Assembly: GCA_001599595.1 (NCBI GenBank)
Contig: BCHH01000001.1
Location: 4,779,818-4,843,817 of the forward strand
Direction of reading: 5' to 3'
DNA: 64,000 nucleotides
From: Beverwykella pulmonaria
Lineage: Eukaryota; Ascomycota; Dothideomycetes; Pleosporales; Melanommataceae
Positions within the stretch are counted from its first letter, which is position 1, and each line of letters starts with the position of its first letter. Under the pieces are notes generated by a model that did no database searches, had not been told where the DNA came from, and saw nothing but the letters and a program-made list of their open reading frames with translations. The translations under genes were made by a program, and so were the position numbers. Shown here piece after piece: positions 32,456-43,643 of this stretch.

Positions 32456-33190
32456 TCTGGCAACTGCGCTTTAAATGGCAGGTCGCACGACTCTGGAGAC
32501 CGACGCGACTCTAGTGACCGACGCGACCGACGCAACTCTGGCGACTAACGCAACTCCGGCGGCCAACGCCACCGGACGTTGGATTGACGGTCAAATTTTT
32601 TTGAGTGGCATGAATATGGCGAATCGCCTGGTCGCCCTGGCACACACCTGCCACAAATTCCCTGCTATTTTGAGTAGGAATTTCAAAATTTACTTTTCCT
32701 GACGCTCTAACAGCGAGTACCCTATTAGATCTTTGTACGTCACACCTTCTTTATAGTGCCTTGTTAGAAACTCCTCGAAGGTATTTGGATTAATTAGTGG
32801 GTACCATATATACATACATTAGTTGTCAAAGACTAATACCTCTCTCTAGAACTAATACTGGCTATGTTTTCGAAACGTATCAAGTGTTGTTTTAATTATT
32901 TAAATTATTTTTCGGTGCGTATGTGTTTGTTGATTTTGCACAAGCCAACGGAGCACGCGATAACAGGGACACACCTATACTGCATCTTAAGAGATATTGG
33001 ATATGATGATCGAATTGAGATTGGCGTTGGTAGAGGCGAGTTGAAAATCACTGCCCGATTGGCTCAAGGTTTGAACCGATAAACAACAACACCAAGGGTG
33101 TCACTAGCCTCTAGAAATATCTTCGCCGTCGCAACCACGACCCATTGTTAAAGTTTCATCAATCACAAAGTCCCTGCAATACAAGACACC
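32456..33190. other. Gene-free flank of the LTR and 5' region of the amidohydrolase
   Basis: No supported gene. A 75-residue frame at 32475 has an Ala/Thr repeat translation (imperfect ACGCGAC-type repeats at 32500-32570) and no domain. The final 100 bases lead to the start at 33191. Confidence 0.35.
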
Positions 33191-35169
33191 ATGCCTTCCG
33201 CCTCGACCCTCTTCTGGGTGTCCTTCCCGGTCCTTGTTGCGGCTCTCGTGTACCAGCTCGGCCTCCCAGCACCCATCCTCAAGCTCATCGACGAGATCCT
33301 CGTCATCAAGATAATAAAGCAGGTATTCCTAACAACGTACTGCTACAAGACTGTCCGAACGCACGCGACTAGCCTGCCACAAGCACAATGCTTCACCGTA
33401 TCGGGGAGCAAATTTTCCAACATCTTCCATGATGCGACCTCTTTCAATATAATGAAGGAAGAGCGTGTTGGGCATGCGATTCCGGGGCTCTGGGACGGCC
33501 ATGGGCATTTGATGCCGTATGGGGAGTTGATGGATTCTGCGAATCTGTTCGGGGCGGAGTCAATGAAAGAAGTGAAGAAGAGGCTGGCTACGTATAAGGC
33601 GGCGCATGATGAGGCTGGGACCAGCGAGCAGTGGTTGAGAGGTGTGGGCTGGGATCAGGCGAAGTTTAAGGGGAAGTGGCCGACAGCTGTAAGTTGCATT
33701 CTTTCCATACTCTTTTGGTTCCCATTGGTCTTTCTCCGCTTGGTTCCTGTAATCTTGGCGTGTCTTTCAATCTTCACCTCGAGCCGGTCTCCGGGATAAA
33801 TGAAGGGAACAAGGATCGCAACGACTTTCCAAGCGAGTTTAGTTAATCTTACTAACACCCCTTAAGTCAGACTTGGAATTTGGCGACAAGTTCAGAGACT
33901 TGTACGTTATGCTGGACCGCGTGGATGTGCACTGTATCTGGGTCTCAAAGAAAGTCCTATCTCTCCTTCCATCACCACTTCCAAATGTACCGGGTGGAGA
34001 TATCCCAGCGAAAGGCGTCTTCTGTGACAACGCTATGGATATAGTAATTAAGTACTACCCCAAGCCAAGCAAAGAGAGGAAGACCAAATTCATCAAGAAC
34101 GCCATATCCGAGCTGAACAAGCTCGGAATTGTGGGTGTCCATGATGCTGGCGTAATTCCATCGGATCTCCAGCTCTACGAGGAGCTATCCAGAGATGACG
34201 ACTGGAGCCTCCGAGTCTATGCGATGGCAGAGTGCGAAGCGAGAAACACGTTTTGCCCAGAAGACGTGAAAATAGTCAGCACTTCAAACGGGAAGCTGCA
34301 CATGCGTAGCGTGAAGCTATTTGCAGGTACGTCCAAATGTTGCTGATGTAAGGCTTTCGCTCACACTTCTAGATGGTGCCCTCGGAAGCTGGGGCAGTGC
34401 CATGATTGAGCCATATGCCGACAAAAAGGGCTCATATGGGTCGCTTCTTGTCAATGCTACAACTTTGACCGGCTTGACGAAAGATTGGGCAACCGCGGGA
34501 TACCAAGTGAACATTCACGCGATCGGCGATCTCGCAAATCGTTTAGCCATTGACGCATTTGAAGAAGCATTCAAAACTCTCTGTCCGGGCCTCACGCCTC
34601 ACCTATGCCAGGCCAAGTACCGTTTCCGCATCGAGCACTCTCAAATCATCCACCCAGACGACCAACGTCGAATGAGCAAGATGGGAATCGTTCCCTCGAT
34701 CCAGCCCACGCATGCAACTTCAGACATGCTTTATGCCGAAACGCGACTGGGTAAGCGCCGCACCCAAGAAGAAGCCTACCGCATGCGCTCACTCCTCCCT
34801 CTCAACCCCGTCCTCGGAAGCGATTTCCCCGTGGAGCCCGCCAACATCTTTGAAGGTATCTATGCAGCCGTCACGCGGCGCCACCCACGCACCGGTCTCG
34901 ATGCAGATGGTGGAACAAAGGGCTGGTACGCGGATGAGACGATCACTCTAGAAGATGCACTGAATGGCTTCACCATTAATCCTGCATATGCGGCACATTT
35001 GGAGGGCAAGGCTGGTGTAATTGAGATTGGAGCGTATGCGGACTGGGTTGTGCTGGATGAGCCACTAGAGACAATGGATTTAGAGGGTTTAAGAAAAGCA
35101 ACAGTCAAGGAGACGTGGGTGGGGGGCAAAATGGTGTATCAACGGCCTAGGCCTGAGGAGATCCCATAG
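33191..35169 (+). CDS. Membrane-anchored amidohydrolase (YtcJ-like)
   Basis: Metal-dependent hydrolase of 584 residues. Exons are 33191-33688, 33867-34326 and 34373-35169; introns are 178 and 46 nt, with an ACTAAC branch site in the first. An N-terminal hydrophobic segment (LFWVSFPVLVAALVYQLGL, residues 7-25) is a likely signal anchor. Metal-site and family motifs: PGLWDGHGHLM (HxH at 104-106), GIVGVHDAG, SVKLFADGALGSWGSAM (created by splice 2), NIHAIGDLANR and GSDFPVE. These fit the fungal YtcJ-type amidohydrolases that cleave N-acyl or cyclic amide bonds; substrate unknown. It is the first intact gene after the repeat block. Confidence 0.92.
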
Positions 35170-35671
35170 GCCCGAGAGATACTCGATTGAAGGGCCTGAA
35201 GTAGTGGTAAATTCTCCTACCAAGCTCACTGGTGGTGTACAGCGCACAACACACGCGGAACCCGCTAGCTAGCACGATGTGAAATCTCAAACGGCATGTT
35301 GTCAACGCTCCAGCGTGTGGGGGTTATGGCACCTTGGGAAGAGAATATTTCGCGGGGAGCAGAAGAAATTCACTGTTTGGGACTTGGCTGCATGGCATAC
35401 CCTAGACCTAGATGCCATTTTATTGGCTGATATATATATTCCCACCCGTTTCTCTCTGTCACATTGGTGGTTCCCGCTGTGAGTTTGCCGTCAAAGTCAC
35501 ACTAACATGCTGCAGGACATCATGGTGCTCAGCAAGGAAAACACCCAATCCTGGAAAAGTTATTACTGCGCCGTTTTCCGTACCTGTTCAATTTCCAGTC
35601 ACTAACTCCTCTTTCTTTATTATTTTGCGTTGTCTTTCACACATCCCACTACAGTCCAAAACAGTTCAAAA
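35170..35671. other. Intergenic between amidohydrolase and nicotianamine synthase
   Basis: About 500 bases with no gene. A TATATATATTC string near 35432 lies 240 bases before the next start, rather far for a TATA box. Confidence 0.35.
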
Positions 35672-36874
35672 ATGACGGCGCAACAGACAGCTTCGCAACA
35701 GGTAGCCCATACCCATGCCAGGGCCATTACAAATGGCCACACGGTATACCAACGGCAGCACAGTTCACCTATGGACAGCAAAACCGGCTCAAATGTCACT
35801 ACAGAGGCGTCGAACATGCTCGCCAAAATCCTGGCTGATACTCCCCCACCAACCCCAACAGCAATGACCTCCTCTGCCCACGAACTCGTCGAAGAGATCA
35901 GGCGCATTTATCTTGCTCTCACGGAAATGTCTACCCTCGCTCCAGGTTCAGAGATCAATGCTCTTCTCACGCGCCTTGTGGACCTGTGTATCTCACCCCG
36001 AAGCTCCGAGTTCACAGACTACGTTCTCGGCCTCAAGGGTATAGAGGAATTGTGCCAGAAACTACGCCCTCTATGCTCCGCTGCAGAGGGTGAACTAGAA
36101 CAGTACTGGACTCGTCGTATCATCGACGCCGCAAAGTCTCAATCTCACAGTAATCGCTCCCCATCCATATATTCCTTTACCCAACTAACCTCTCAGTATC
36201 CCCCTCCGCCCTATTATCTCTCTTCCCTTACCACACCAACTACCTCTCCCTCACCCTTCTCGAATGCTCCCTTCTGGAAGCCTTCCTTCCTCCTTCGTGT
36301 CCTTTGCCCCGCAGTATATCATTCATCGGCTCCGGCCCTCTTCCTTTAACTTCTTTCTGCATCCAAGACAGATACCCAGAGGCAGTGGTGTGGAATGTAG
36401 ATCGTGATGAGATGGCACTAGCGTTGAGTGAGGAGTTGGCAGGTACGCTGGGATACAAGAGGATGAATTTTGTGGGGGAAGACGTTAGTCTGAGTCGAAG
36501 GGAACAGGGTGGCTGGAGCAAATCCGAAGTCGTGTTCCTCGCCGCCCTCGTGGGCCTCGATTCAGTGACCAAGTTGGGCATATTGGAGGATCTAGCAGGG
36601 CAGTTGGAACCTGGGACGTTGGTCGTGGCGCGAAGCGCGCGGGGCTTGAGACGGGTTCTATATCCGGTGAGTAGTAATATGTGGATCACAAAGTTGGAAG
36701 ATTGGGGGGGGGGGGGCGGCTGAAAGATGGGAAATGCATGTTCGCTGATGATAACCACAGGTTCTCAATCTCTCCGTCCATCTTCAACACATCGGTTATG
36801 AGATCCTGGCTGAAGTGCATCCATGGACTCAGGTCGTGAATTCTGTCATCGTGCTAAGGGTAAGGCAAAGATGA
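35672..36874 (+). CDS. Nicotianamine synthase
   Basis: Makes nicotianamine (or a close analogue) from S-adenosylmethionine by aminopropyl transfer; the product chelates iron, zinc and nickel. Exons are 35672-36149, 36197-36666 and 36761-36874; introns are 47 and 94 nt; 353 residues. Splice 1 shifts frame so that LLSLFPYHTNYLSLTLLE reads through to the SAM-binding ISFIGSGPLPLTSF. Further family motifs: VVWNVDRDEMALALS, VVFLAALVGLDSVTKLGILEDLA, LEPGTLVVARSARGLRRVLYPVLNLS and HPWTQVVNSVIV. The first ~85 residues are low-complexity and not conserved. The last intron contains a run of 13 Gs. Neighbours do not suggest a metal cluster. Confidence 0.93.
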
Positions 36875-37503
36875 GATTGCGCTCAGCTATGTTTTATGTG
36901 CGGCTTGGTGTTCGGCGGTATGCAGACCAAGGCCTCTTCCGATCCGGGGCCACTGCACGTTGGGCCAATATAAGCAAGACATCCGCTGGGGAGAGAGTAG
37001 CGAACGGGCTACAAAAGGAATAGAAGAGTCAGGATAAATTTACAAAGTCATATCGAACGAGTTGAAGCCTTTCATCACTCCACGAGTGTCAGCATATCAG
37101 TGTGGACAACTTGCTCAGAACGTCTCGCCACTAAACAGATAGCTGGTATACATGAGAAGGAAGGGAATGAGCATATATACTCTGCTTAGGATAAAATCTT
37201 TCGGTTGGACCTTTGTAGGATATATTTTCTCGCCTCTACTGATTTCTAGCACTATTGCCCCATGCCGACTATGTATACTAATTCTCTGCCTCGCTCTCAT
37301 CGCCCTTCTAACGTAGCCCAAAGAGCAGGTTAATTCACATACATTTGTGAGAGTTCAACGCATCGCATGTATCACGGGGAGTGTAGGCCTGGGAGTGTAG
37401 GTCGCTAGATTTGAATTTGTACTGTATTGTATCGTGTCTTGGGTATCTAGAGGGGAAAATAAAATGCACAAAAAAGAAAGAAAAGTTTGTGTATGTCGTG
37501 TGT
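36875..37503. other. Convergent 3' region between nicotianamine synthase and LicD genes
   Basis: About 630 bases between two convergent stop codons. No gene seen. Confidence 0.4.
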
Positions 37504-38643
37504 TCAAACGCCCAGACTACTTCCAGGAGCATGATGCACCTCGCCTATCTGTCCAGCCTTCGTGCTCACACGGCCCGGCTCGCTCGACGGTCTCCTTGAC
37601 GGCTTGCGGTGCGGCCTCTCACTTTGTAGCTTGGCCTTGTATGCTTCGGTATAGACTCTTCCCCTCTGTCAGTACTCACCCAAGTAAAACTCCAAGATGC
37701 TCAAAATGCTCAACAAGGAAACTCACGGTCCGCCTGCCCTATACTTGGGTATCCACTCCATCGTGTCCTGTTTAAAAACATGACCCTCAAATTCCGTAGC
37801 CATAAGTGCATTCTGGCCATACTCCTCTTCCAGCAATTGCTGGTACGCATACGGCACCTTGACAGGCACGCCCTCGAATACGGAGTCTCGCAGCGGAAAG
37901 ATGTCTTTCTCGAGGTAGGTATGCTTGTCCTTGCACATCATATGGCCCTCGGGCCCCACCTTACTCTTTCGAACCGCGGTGATATCGATGAACAAGCCCG
38001 TCGATACATCAATCCATCTGGCGTCGATCACATTCAGATAGTCGGCAGTACTTGCATCCTTATAATGCGGGTTGATCTCAAGCAGATAATTCCTGCCTTC
38101 ATTCTCCGGGTCGTCGATGCCTGGTACGGCGGGGATGTTGAAGTGGTGCACCGTCATGTTGTAGTACGAGGCCAGGAACTCGATTGAGGATTCGGTGACT
38201 TGGACGTCAACGTCCGAGTCCCAGGGCATGATTTTGCGGTTCCACCACCATCCTAGAAGGGAGCCGTGCATGATCCAAGTTTCGGCGCCGATGGTGTTCA
38301 TGGTCGAGAGGTAGGTGCGGAGGAGGGCGCTGAGGTGGGTTTGGCGTTCTTTGTCGGGGAGGATGGTGTCGGCGAAGCGGCCATCGTAGTGGGAGTGGAA
38401 CTGTGCCAATGATTAGCAGGCAACCCTGTGCTATTGAGTGTTTTGTGTTTTGAGCCTTACGGTGGATTCATGGAAGTATTTGCCCTCAGGATCTCCACGC
38501 TTCCCGGAGCGGTCATGGGTGAGGCGTGTGAGACCTTGAAGACTCCGAATGTCGCCTGCGGTGTCTTGTAGCCATCTTGGGCGGGCTAGTGTGAGTTGTG
38601 ATAGTGTGAGGAGGATGTTGACGCAGTGGAGTTTGAGGTGCAT
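37504..38643 (-). CDS. LicD-family (nucleotidyltransferase-fold) secreted or Golgi protein
   Basis: Fungal LicD-domain protein of 338 residues, probably transferring a phospho-group to glycans in the secretory pathway. Exons are 38643-38461, 38400-37727 and 37663-37504. The start at 38643 gives a signal peptide (LKLHCVNILLTLSQLTLA); a longer frame upstream lacks one. The core motif is WIMHGSLLGWWWNRKIMPWDSDVDVQ, holding the GS (107-108) and DxDxD (Asp122, 124, 126) of the nucleotidyltransferase fold, followed by INPHYKD and NVIDARWID. The last exon (VYTEAYKAKLQ, then a basic tail) is chosen for frame and likeness; its acceptor could be two bases away, which would change only the C-terminal tail. 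Confidence 0.88.
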
Positions 38644-41390
38644 GTCGAGGAATTTCCGGGGTGCTTGTGTTACGGTTGTGAACGAGTGGGCGTGCTCTAG
38701 TCTACCGGGCGCCAAGGTGTGAAGGGTATACAATGTCGTCTACTATTCCAGGCGCAGGTGTGGCGCAAAGGTGAGAGGTGAAGCAGTGTCACTCGCAGTT
38801 CGATCCTCACGCCAACGGCTGCAAACCGGGAAAGAAAGAAGTCGAAATACTGAGACTGGGCGGCCAACAACAAAAAGAGTAGATGGTCGCGTGGGGTCCC
38901 TCCATCGCAGGGGGGAGAAGCAACCCATTTATCGGCGCCTCGCACCTTCTCGGGCGACACGGCCCTAGCGCCACATGCATGGGAATCATCCTCGCGCCAG
39001 CGAGCTTACTACAGGACCTAGTCGTTACGTACGCCTCCGGCGGCGCTCTTGCAGACAGCCATGGGGATGGTCTGCACGCAAACCGGGCTAACGACAACGA
39101 CTCAGTGTCCCTTGTCTGTTCATTGGCCTAGCGCTCCTCCAACGCTCACATGTCCCAATGCTCACCTGTCGAAACACAGGGCTGGAATTCGAATTGCAGC
39201 GGCCGGGGGCCGGAGCCGCAGGCTGAAGAGCATATCCGGGGTTGACAGATGAGCACTGTGGCATGTCCCAGGGTGGCGAGCATCTGATATGTGGAACTAT
39301 GGGCTGGCGCGGACGTCAGCCAGCAAATAGCAACCTATCGGCATGCCCTCTCCCATTCACCGATTCATCGTACAACGCCAGCCGAAGGCGCAGACAGCGT
39401 CTCGAAACAAGCGCATGGAGAGTCGAAATTGGACAGAGGGTACGCATGCCCTGTGGAGACGCCACACACACGTTCGGCACAGAACCGGCGGGAGGAATGA
39501 CGAAACGAAAGCTTGAGGGCACTCAAGCCTTGCTAAGCTTTCCCTTGGCGCTATTGAAAGTTCACCCCCGAATCCGAACCAGCCTTCTTCCAGACTAGCG
39601 TGGCTCAATTCGACGCTACAACCGGGAGAGGTACGTGGCTTTCATTTCCATCTTGCAGCGTCACGCAGCTCGTCGGCCCCAACCCTGAGGGGGTAAGGAC
39701 TTGACGTCCTCAACGCGCGCACAAGAGATGAGCGCAATGCCGCCCCCTGGCCGACGTTCGAGTATCTGGCCTCGAGAAAATCTAGAGACGAGAGATTTTG
39801 CAGCCCAGGTTCCCAAGAGCGAGAGGCTTAGATCCGACGGCTGTCCGAGACATCTGGCGTCGGTTCGTGGGATAACCACCCTCCTTGTACGAAAAAAAAA
39901 AAAAAGACCCCGCACGTGAGCCATTGGAATAAGAGATGCATGTGATATGCAACTTTTCGACGAGATTCTGTGTCGTGCAACGCTGGACTCGCCATGATTC
40001 ATCGTTGAAGCTGAAACCCCAGGGACATCTGTCCTGAGGTCTATAGTATTTGTCTGTTTGCATCTCGAACAAGGCCTCGCTACCATGTGGGCGTAGAAGG
40101 AGTCTGGCCAGACTGCGGCAACGAGAGTAAAATCCTACATAGATCTGACGAATGCCGGGGTATAAGTTCTCCATATCTGTCCCTGCTGGCCTGCAGCTGC
40201 GCGGTCCTAGATCCGACACTCATCGATTGGTCGTGGATTCGACACAAGTCAAGACACAAAACAAGCACCCACAAGCATTCCGGCTTCCGCGTTGCTAGCT
40301 CGATGCGAGCTCAAATCAAGGGTCTACGAAAAAGAACCCTGCCTCACTAAATGGGCCTGCAGGTTAATCAATATATCGAACAACGGATTTGCCTACGTGT
40401 TCTCTACAACCCCTCACCCGTTTGCACCTTTCACCTCAACGGAAAAAGTTACATCCATGGATTTCTTTGGTGAGAACTATGAGTGTTCCATCACACACCA
40501 TCGCCCGCAAAGTTCACGATCAAGCTCCCGAAGTCACTGCCTCAAGCCGAAAGAAGCCCCAGAATAACTTCAACCTCCTTTAGTCAACCATAAGAGGACA
40601 ACGTGCTCTTTCCGCACCCCGTACCGGCTCGCAGATTACGATTACAATGCATCTGCTCGAGTCTGAAAGACGCCAAAGAGGTAAGGATGAAGAGTTGAAG
40701 GGTGCTGGGCGACAAAGTTTGTCGCTTGGTCTCGCCCTACCCAGATTTGCGAGTAAACAAAGGAACCACGGTTGGCTCGGCAAACCAAACGCGGTGGATA
40801 ACTAAAGACTTCCAGGGCTGAGAGCTGAAAAGGGAGGTCCTGGGAACGCCCTCTCTATGCCATGTCCATCATTTCAAAATCCGACATCGAATTTCCAAGT
40901 CGTTATTTGCATTCCCGGACTCAACGCTTCTTTCTCACTCCAGTCTCCGCTTCTTCATCTACATCATCCAGAGTCTTCCCTTTGTATGTGGATGCACTCG
41001 ACACATAAGAGAGTGTGAAATTCCACATACATCTCTCCCTCGTATGCACACTTCGGCTTTGTGTACTCTCTCGTCCGGGTCACATATCAACGTTCTTATT
41101 GGTTGACGCTTTGAATACGGAGGGCCTAACCTCCGAATTTACGAGTAGATCGGCGCTAAGCTCCTATGTCCGATGCCCTTCATTGCTGAATCACAACTGT
41201 TCTGAAATGGTATCCAATGCTGGAAGCGGTGGTATGGGGCACATCTCAGTTCATTGGATGAAGAGCTAATCTTCTAAACTGTACTGATTAAATACAGTAC
41301 TCGGATTTTATCCAAGCTTTCCGAATAGAGAGGCAGGAAGTGCGAGTTCTCCGACATATCGACCAAGGCCAACTACGGGCGGCGAACTAA
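38644..41390. other. 2.7 kb interval without a supported gene
   Basis: Many overlapping frames of 60-145 residues on both strands, none with a family signature. A run of 15 As lies near 39890-39904. The left end is the LicD promoter and the right end leads into the NmrA promoter. An unrecognised lineage-specific gene cannot be excluded. Confidence 0.35.
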
Positions 41391-41400
41391 AATATATAAA
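41391..41400 (+). promoter_or_regulatory. TATA-box-like element of the NmrA-like gene
   Basis: The sequence AATATATAAA lies about 140 bases before the start codon at 41535, a normal distance for a filamentous fungus with a leader of 80-100 bases. Prediction from sequence only. Confidence 0.5.
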
Positions 41401-41534
41401 GAGTCAAAGAACCCTTCATTCTTAGAAACATCAAGTTCAATCCAAACACAATAACCGCAACTCCTCTCGTCCCAATTGGTTTCTCAGTCTATATCTCATC
41501 ACAACCTCCATCTCAAACGCCAACCACCACTACC

Positions 41535-42476
41535 ATGTCCGGCAAACCCCTCGTCGTCGTCTTCGGCGCAACCGGCAACCAGGGTGGCTCCGTCGCACAC
41601 TACATCCTCGACGACCCCAAGCTCTCGCAACAGTACTCGGTCCGCGCCATTACCCGCAATGTGAACAACCCCAAAGCGCAAGCCCTCCAATTCAAAGGTG
41701 CCGAGCTGGTCCAAGCCGACCTCGCGGACCCGCCTTCCCTCCCTGCCGCCCTCAAAGGTGCTGCCTTCATCTATGCCGTAACGATTACCCAGTACGTCCA
41801 AAACGGGAAGGCCATCGAGATCGGACAGGCCAAAGCGCTGTGCGAGGAAGCGCTTAACCAGGGTGCCAAATATATCATCTGGAGTTCCATGTCGCACCCG
41901 TCCAAGATCTCGGGCGGGAAGTTGAGTAGGGTCGAGCATTTTGATGTCAAAGCCGAGATCGAAGAGTATATTCGCGGACTACCGATTAAGAGCGCATTTG
42001 TGGCACCAGGATCCTTCATGCAAAATGTGTACTCGCACTTGGCTCCCCGGCCATCACAGAACAACGACGGCACTTACGTTCTAACGAATCTGGGCAAGCC
42101 AGAGACGGAATTGCCACTCATCGATATCACCGACACCGGAAAATGGGTGGGCGCAATATTGGCAGAGCCTGAAAAATACGAGGGCAAGTTCTTTGCTGCT
42201 GCCGAGGGCTTGTACTCGTTCACCCAAGTCGTGGAGATTATGTCCAAGGTCAGCGGGAAGGAGGTGAGGTACCAGCAAGTAGATGATGAGGTATTCAAAA
42301 GTTTCATGCCAGAGGGCTATAGGGAGCAGCTTTTTGAGATGTCTGTCTTGTTTAGGGAGTACGGGTATTTTGGGGATGGGATGAGGGAGGATGTGGAGTG
42401 GGCTAAGGGACAGGCGCGGGGAAAGCTGACTGGGTTGGAGGAGTTCCTTAAGAGGGAGGGGTGGGGGCTGGAGTAA
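41535..42476 (+). CDS. NmrA-like family NAD(P)-binding protein
   Basis: Single-exon gene for 313 residues, the usual length. The dinucleotide-binding loop is VFGATGNQGGSVA (GxxGxxG, residues 9-21), followed by VRAITRN, a typical NADP-discriminating strand end, and LVQADLADPPSL. Further family marks are YIIWSSMSHPSKISGGK, HFDVKAEIEEYIRGL and SAFVAPGSFMQN. Members act as redox-sensing regulators or as reductases; which applies here is open. Cytosolic or nuclear: no targeting signal. Pyrimidine-rich leader and TATA-like box upstream. Confidence 0.92.
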   Translation: MSGKPLVVVFGATGNQGGSVAHYILDDPKLSQQYSVRAITRNVNNPKAQALQFKGAELVQADLADPPSLPAALKGAAFIYAVTITQYVQNGKAIEIGQAKALCEEALNQGAKYIIWSSMSHPSKISGGKLSRVEHFDVKAEIEEYIRGLPIKSAFVAPGSFMQNVYSHLAPRPSQNNDGTYVLTNLGKPETELPLIDITDTGKWVGAILAEPEKYEGKFFAAAEGLYSFTQVVEIMSKVSGKEVRYQQVDDEVFKSFMPEGYREQLFEMSVLFREYGYFGDGMREDVEWAKGQARGKLTGLEEFLKREGWGLE

Positions 42477-43643
42477 GAGTTTGGCAAGGGAAACGCAGAT
42501 ATCAGAGAGAGAGAGAGAGAGTAGAAAACCTTGCAAAATTGAAAAAATTAAAATATCGGCATGTAATTGTCCTGTCCGTACATAATGTTTACATCTAGTC
42601 GACTACACACAGAGCACAGTGCAGAGCTGATAGATTGAGACCCGTTGGTTTGGTCCAGTGAGTATGGAAAATAGCAGAGCACTCGTAGGCAAAGAAGAAG
42701 CCACTCTCCATGATGCCGTTTCTGTATCTGCTTCCATCCCCTGATTTTATAAACCCATTGCACTACAAGGTGCTGTAGATACGAATGCTCTAGCGATCAA
42801 CGAACAACAATCCGGACACAATACAAAGATCAGATAGAGACATATTCTGTGTCCACCAGACCGTAATATCTTGAAAATTCACATATATCCGCACCAATCA
42901 GTCATATCCAATGCAAGGCCTACGTAGTTTAAAAAGATATGCCAGTATTATTACCTAGGTATGATCTCATAATCTACAATCGAGAGGGAATATTGGAAAC
43001 GACTGCCCCAACCATCCATGATCCATTTACACATGTCTCAATTCTCCATGAGTAGTTTTGCCCAAAGAATCTTGCGCAATTTCCTCTTCCTAGGCACTGC
43101 AGCTTAGTCATCCTTCATCAAACAAGGCTTCAGACTACAGCCCTTCTCGCGCCGCGGCGCCCCATCTCAAGTAATAGGTAGTCGTGCATGCTTGCGTGTG
43201 CCGTTCTGGCAAATTACATCTTGCTCTTCTCGCTTCGCACCAATTTTTTTTGACACCTCCACATCACGCCCAAGGTATACGCAGGGTTGAATAACGCTGG
43301 TCTCACGGCCGGCGGAAGAAACGACAGGAAAAGGCAATATAATGTTCGGAGAAAAAGAAAAACCCCCAAGAACAAAAACAAGAAAGCGGCCCCCAAAACT
43401 GTACAATGCCGGATAGTTACTCGACTTGATTCGCAAACACCAAAACGCCGCCCGATGATTGTGGTTGAAAACCAATGGTGAGTGTCGAGAGCATGGAGGG
43501 GGGTCCGGAAACAAACAACGCTGACTATGCCCCAAGTGCTGCTAGTTGAAAGGAGAAGGCTTCAAAAGTCTATAGCACACGAAGGTGCAAGGAAATGAAA
43601 GTAAAGCGGTTATTAAAAAGATGCATTGAAGCCAAAAAGAAAG
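42477..43643. other. Convergent 3' region between NmrA and DUF3405 genes
   Basis: About 1.2 kb without a supported gene, AT-rich in the middle. The short Lys-rich frame at 43287-43481 is low complexity. Confidence 0.4.
42504..42521. repeat. (AG)9 microsatellite
   Basis: Nine perfect AG steps about 30 bases after the NmrA stop codon, probably in the 3' untranslated region. Confidence 0.9.

Noticed and set aside
38750..38830. Possible tRNA T-loop-like string (AGTTCGATCC) near 38797
   Set aside because: No acceptor, D or anticodon stems could be folded around it.
39661..40219. Frames of 141-145 residues on the minus strand
   Set aside because: Overlapping frames with a poly-Phe stretch caused by the A-run near 39890; no domain.
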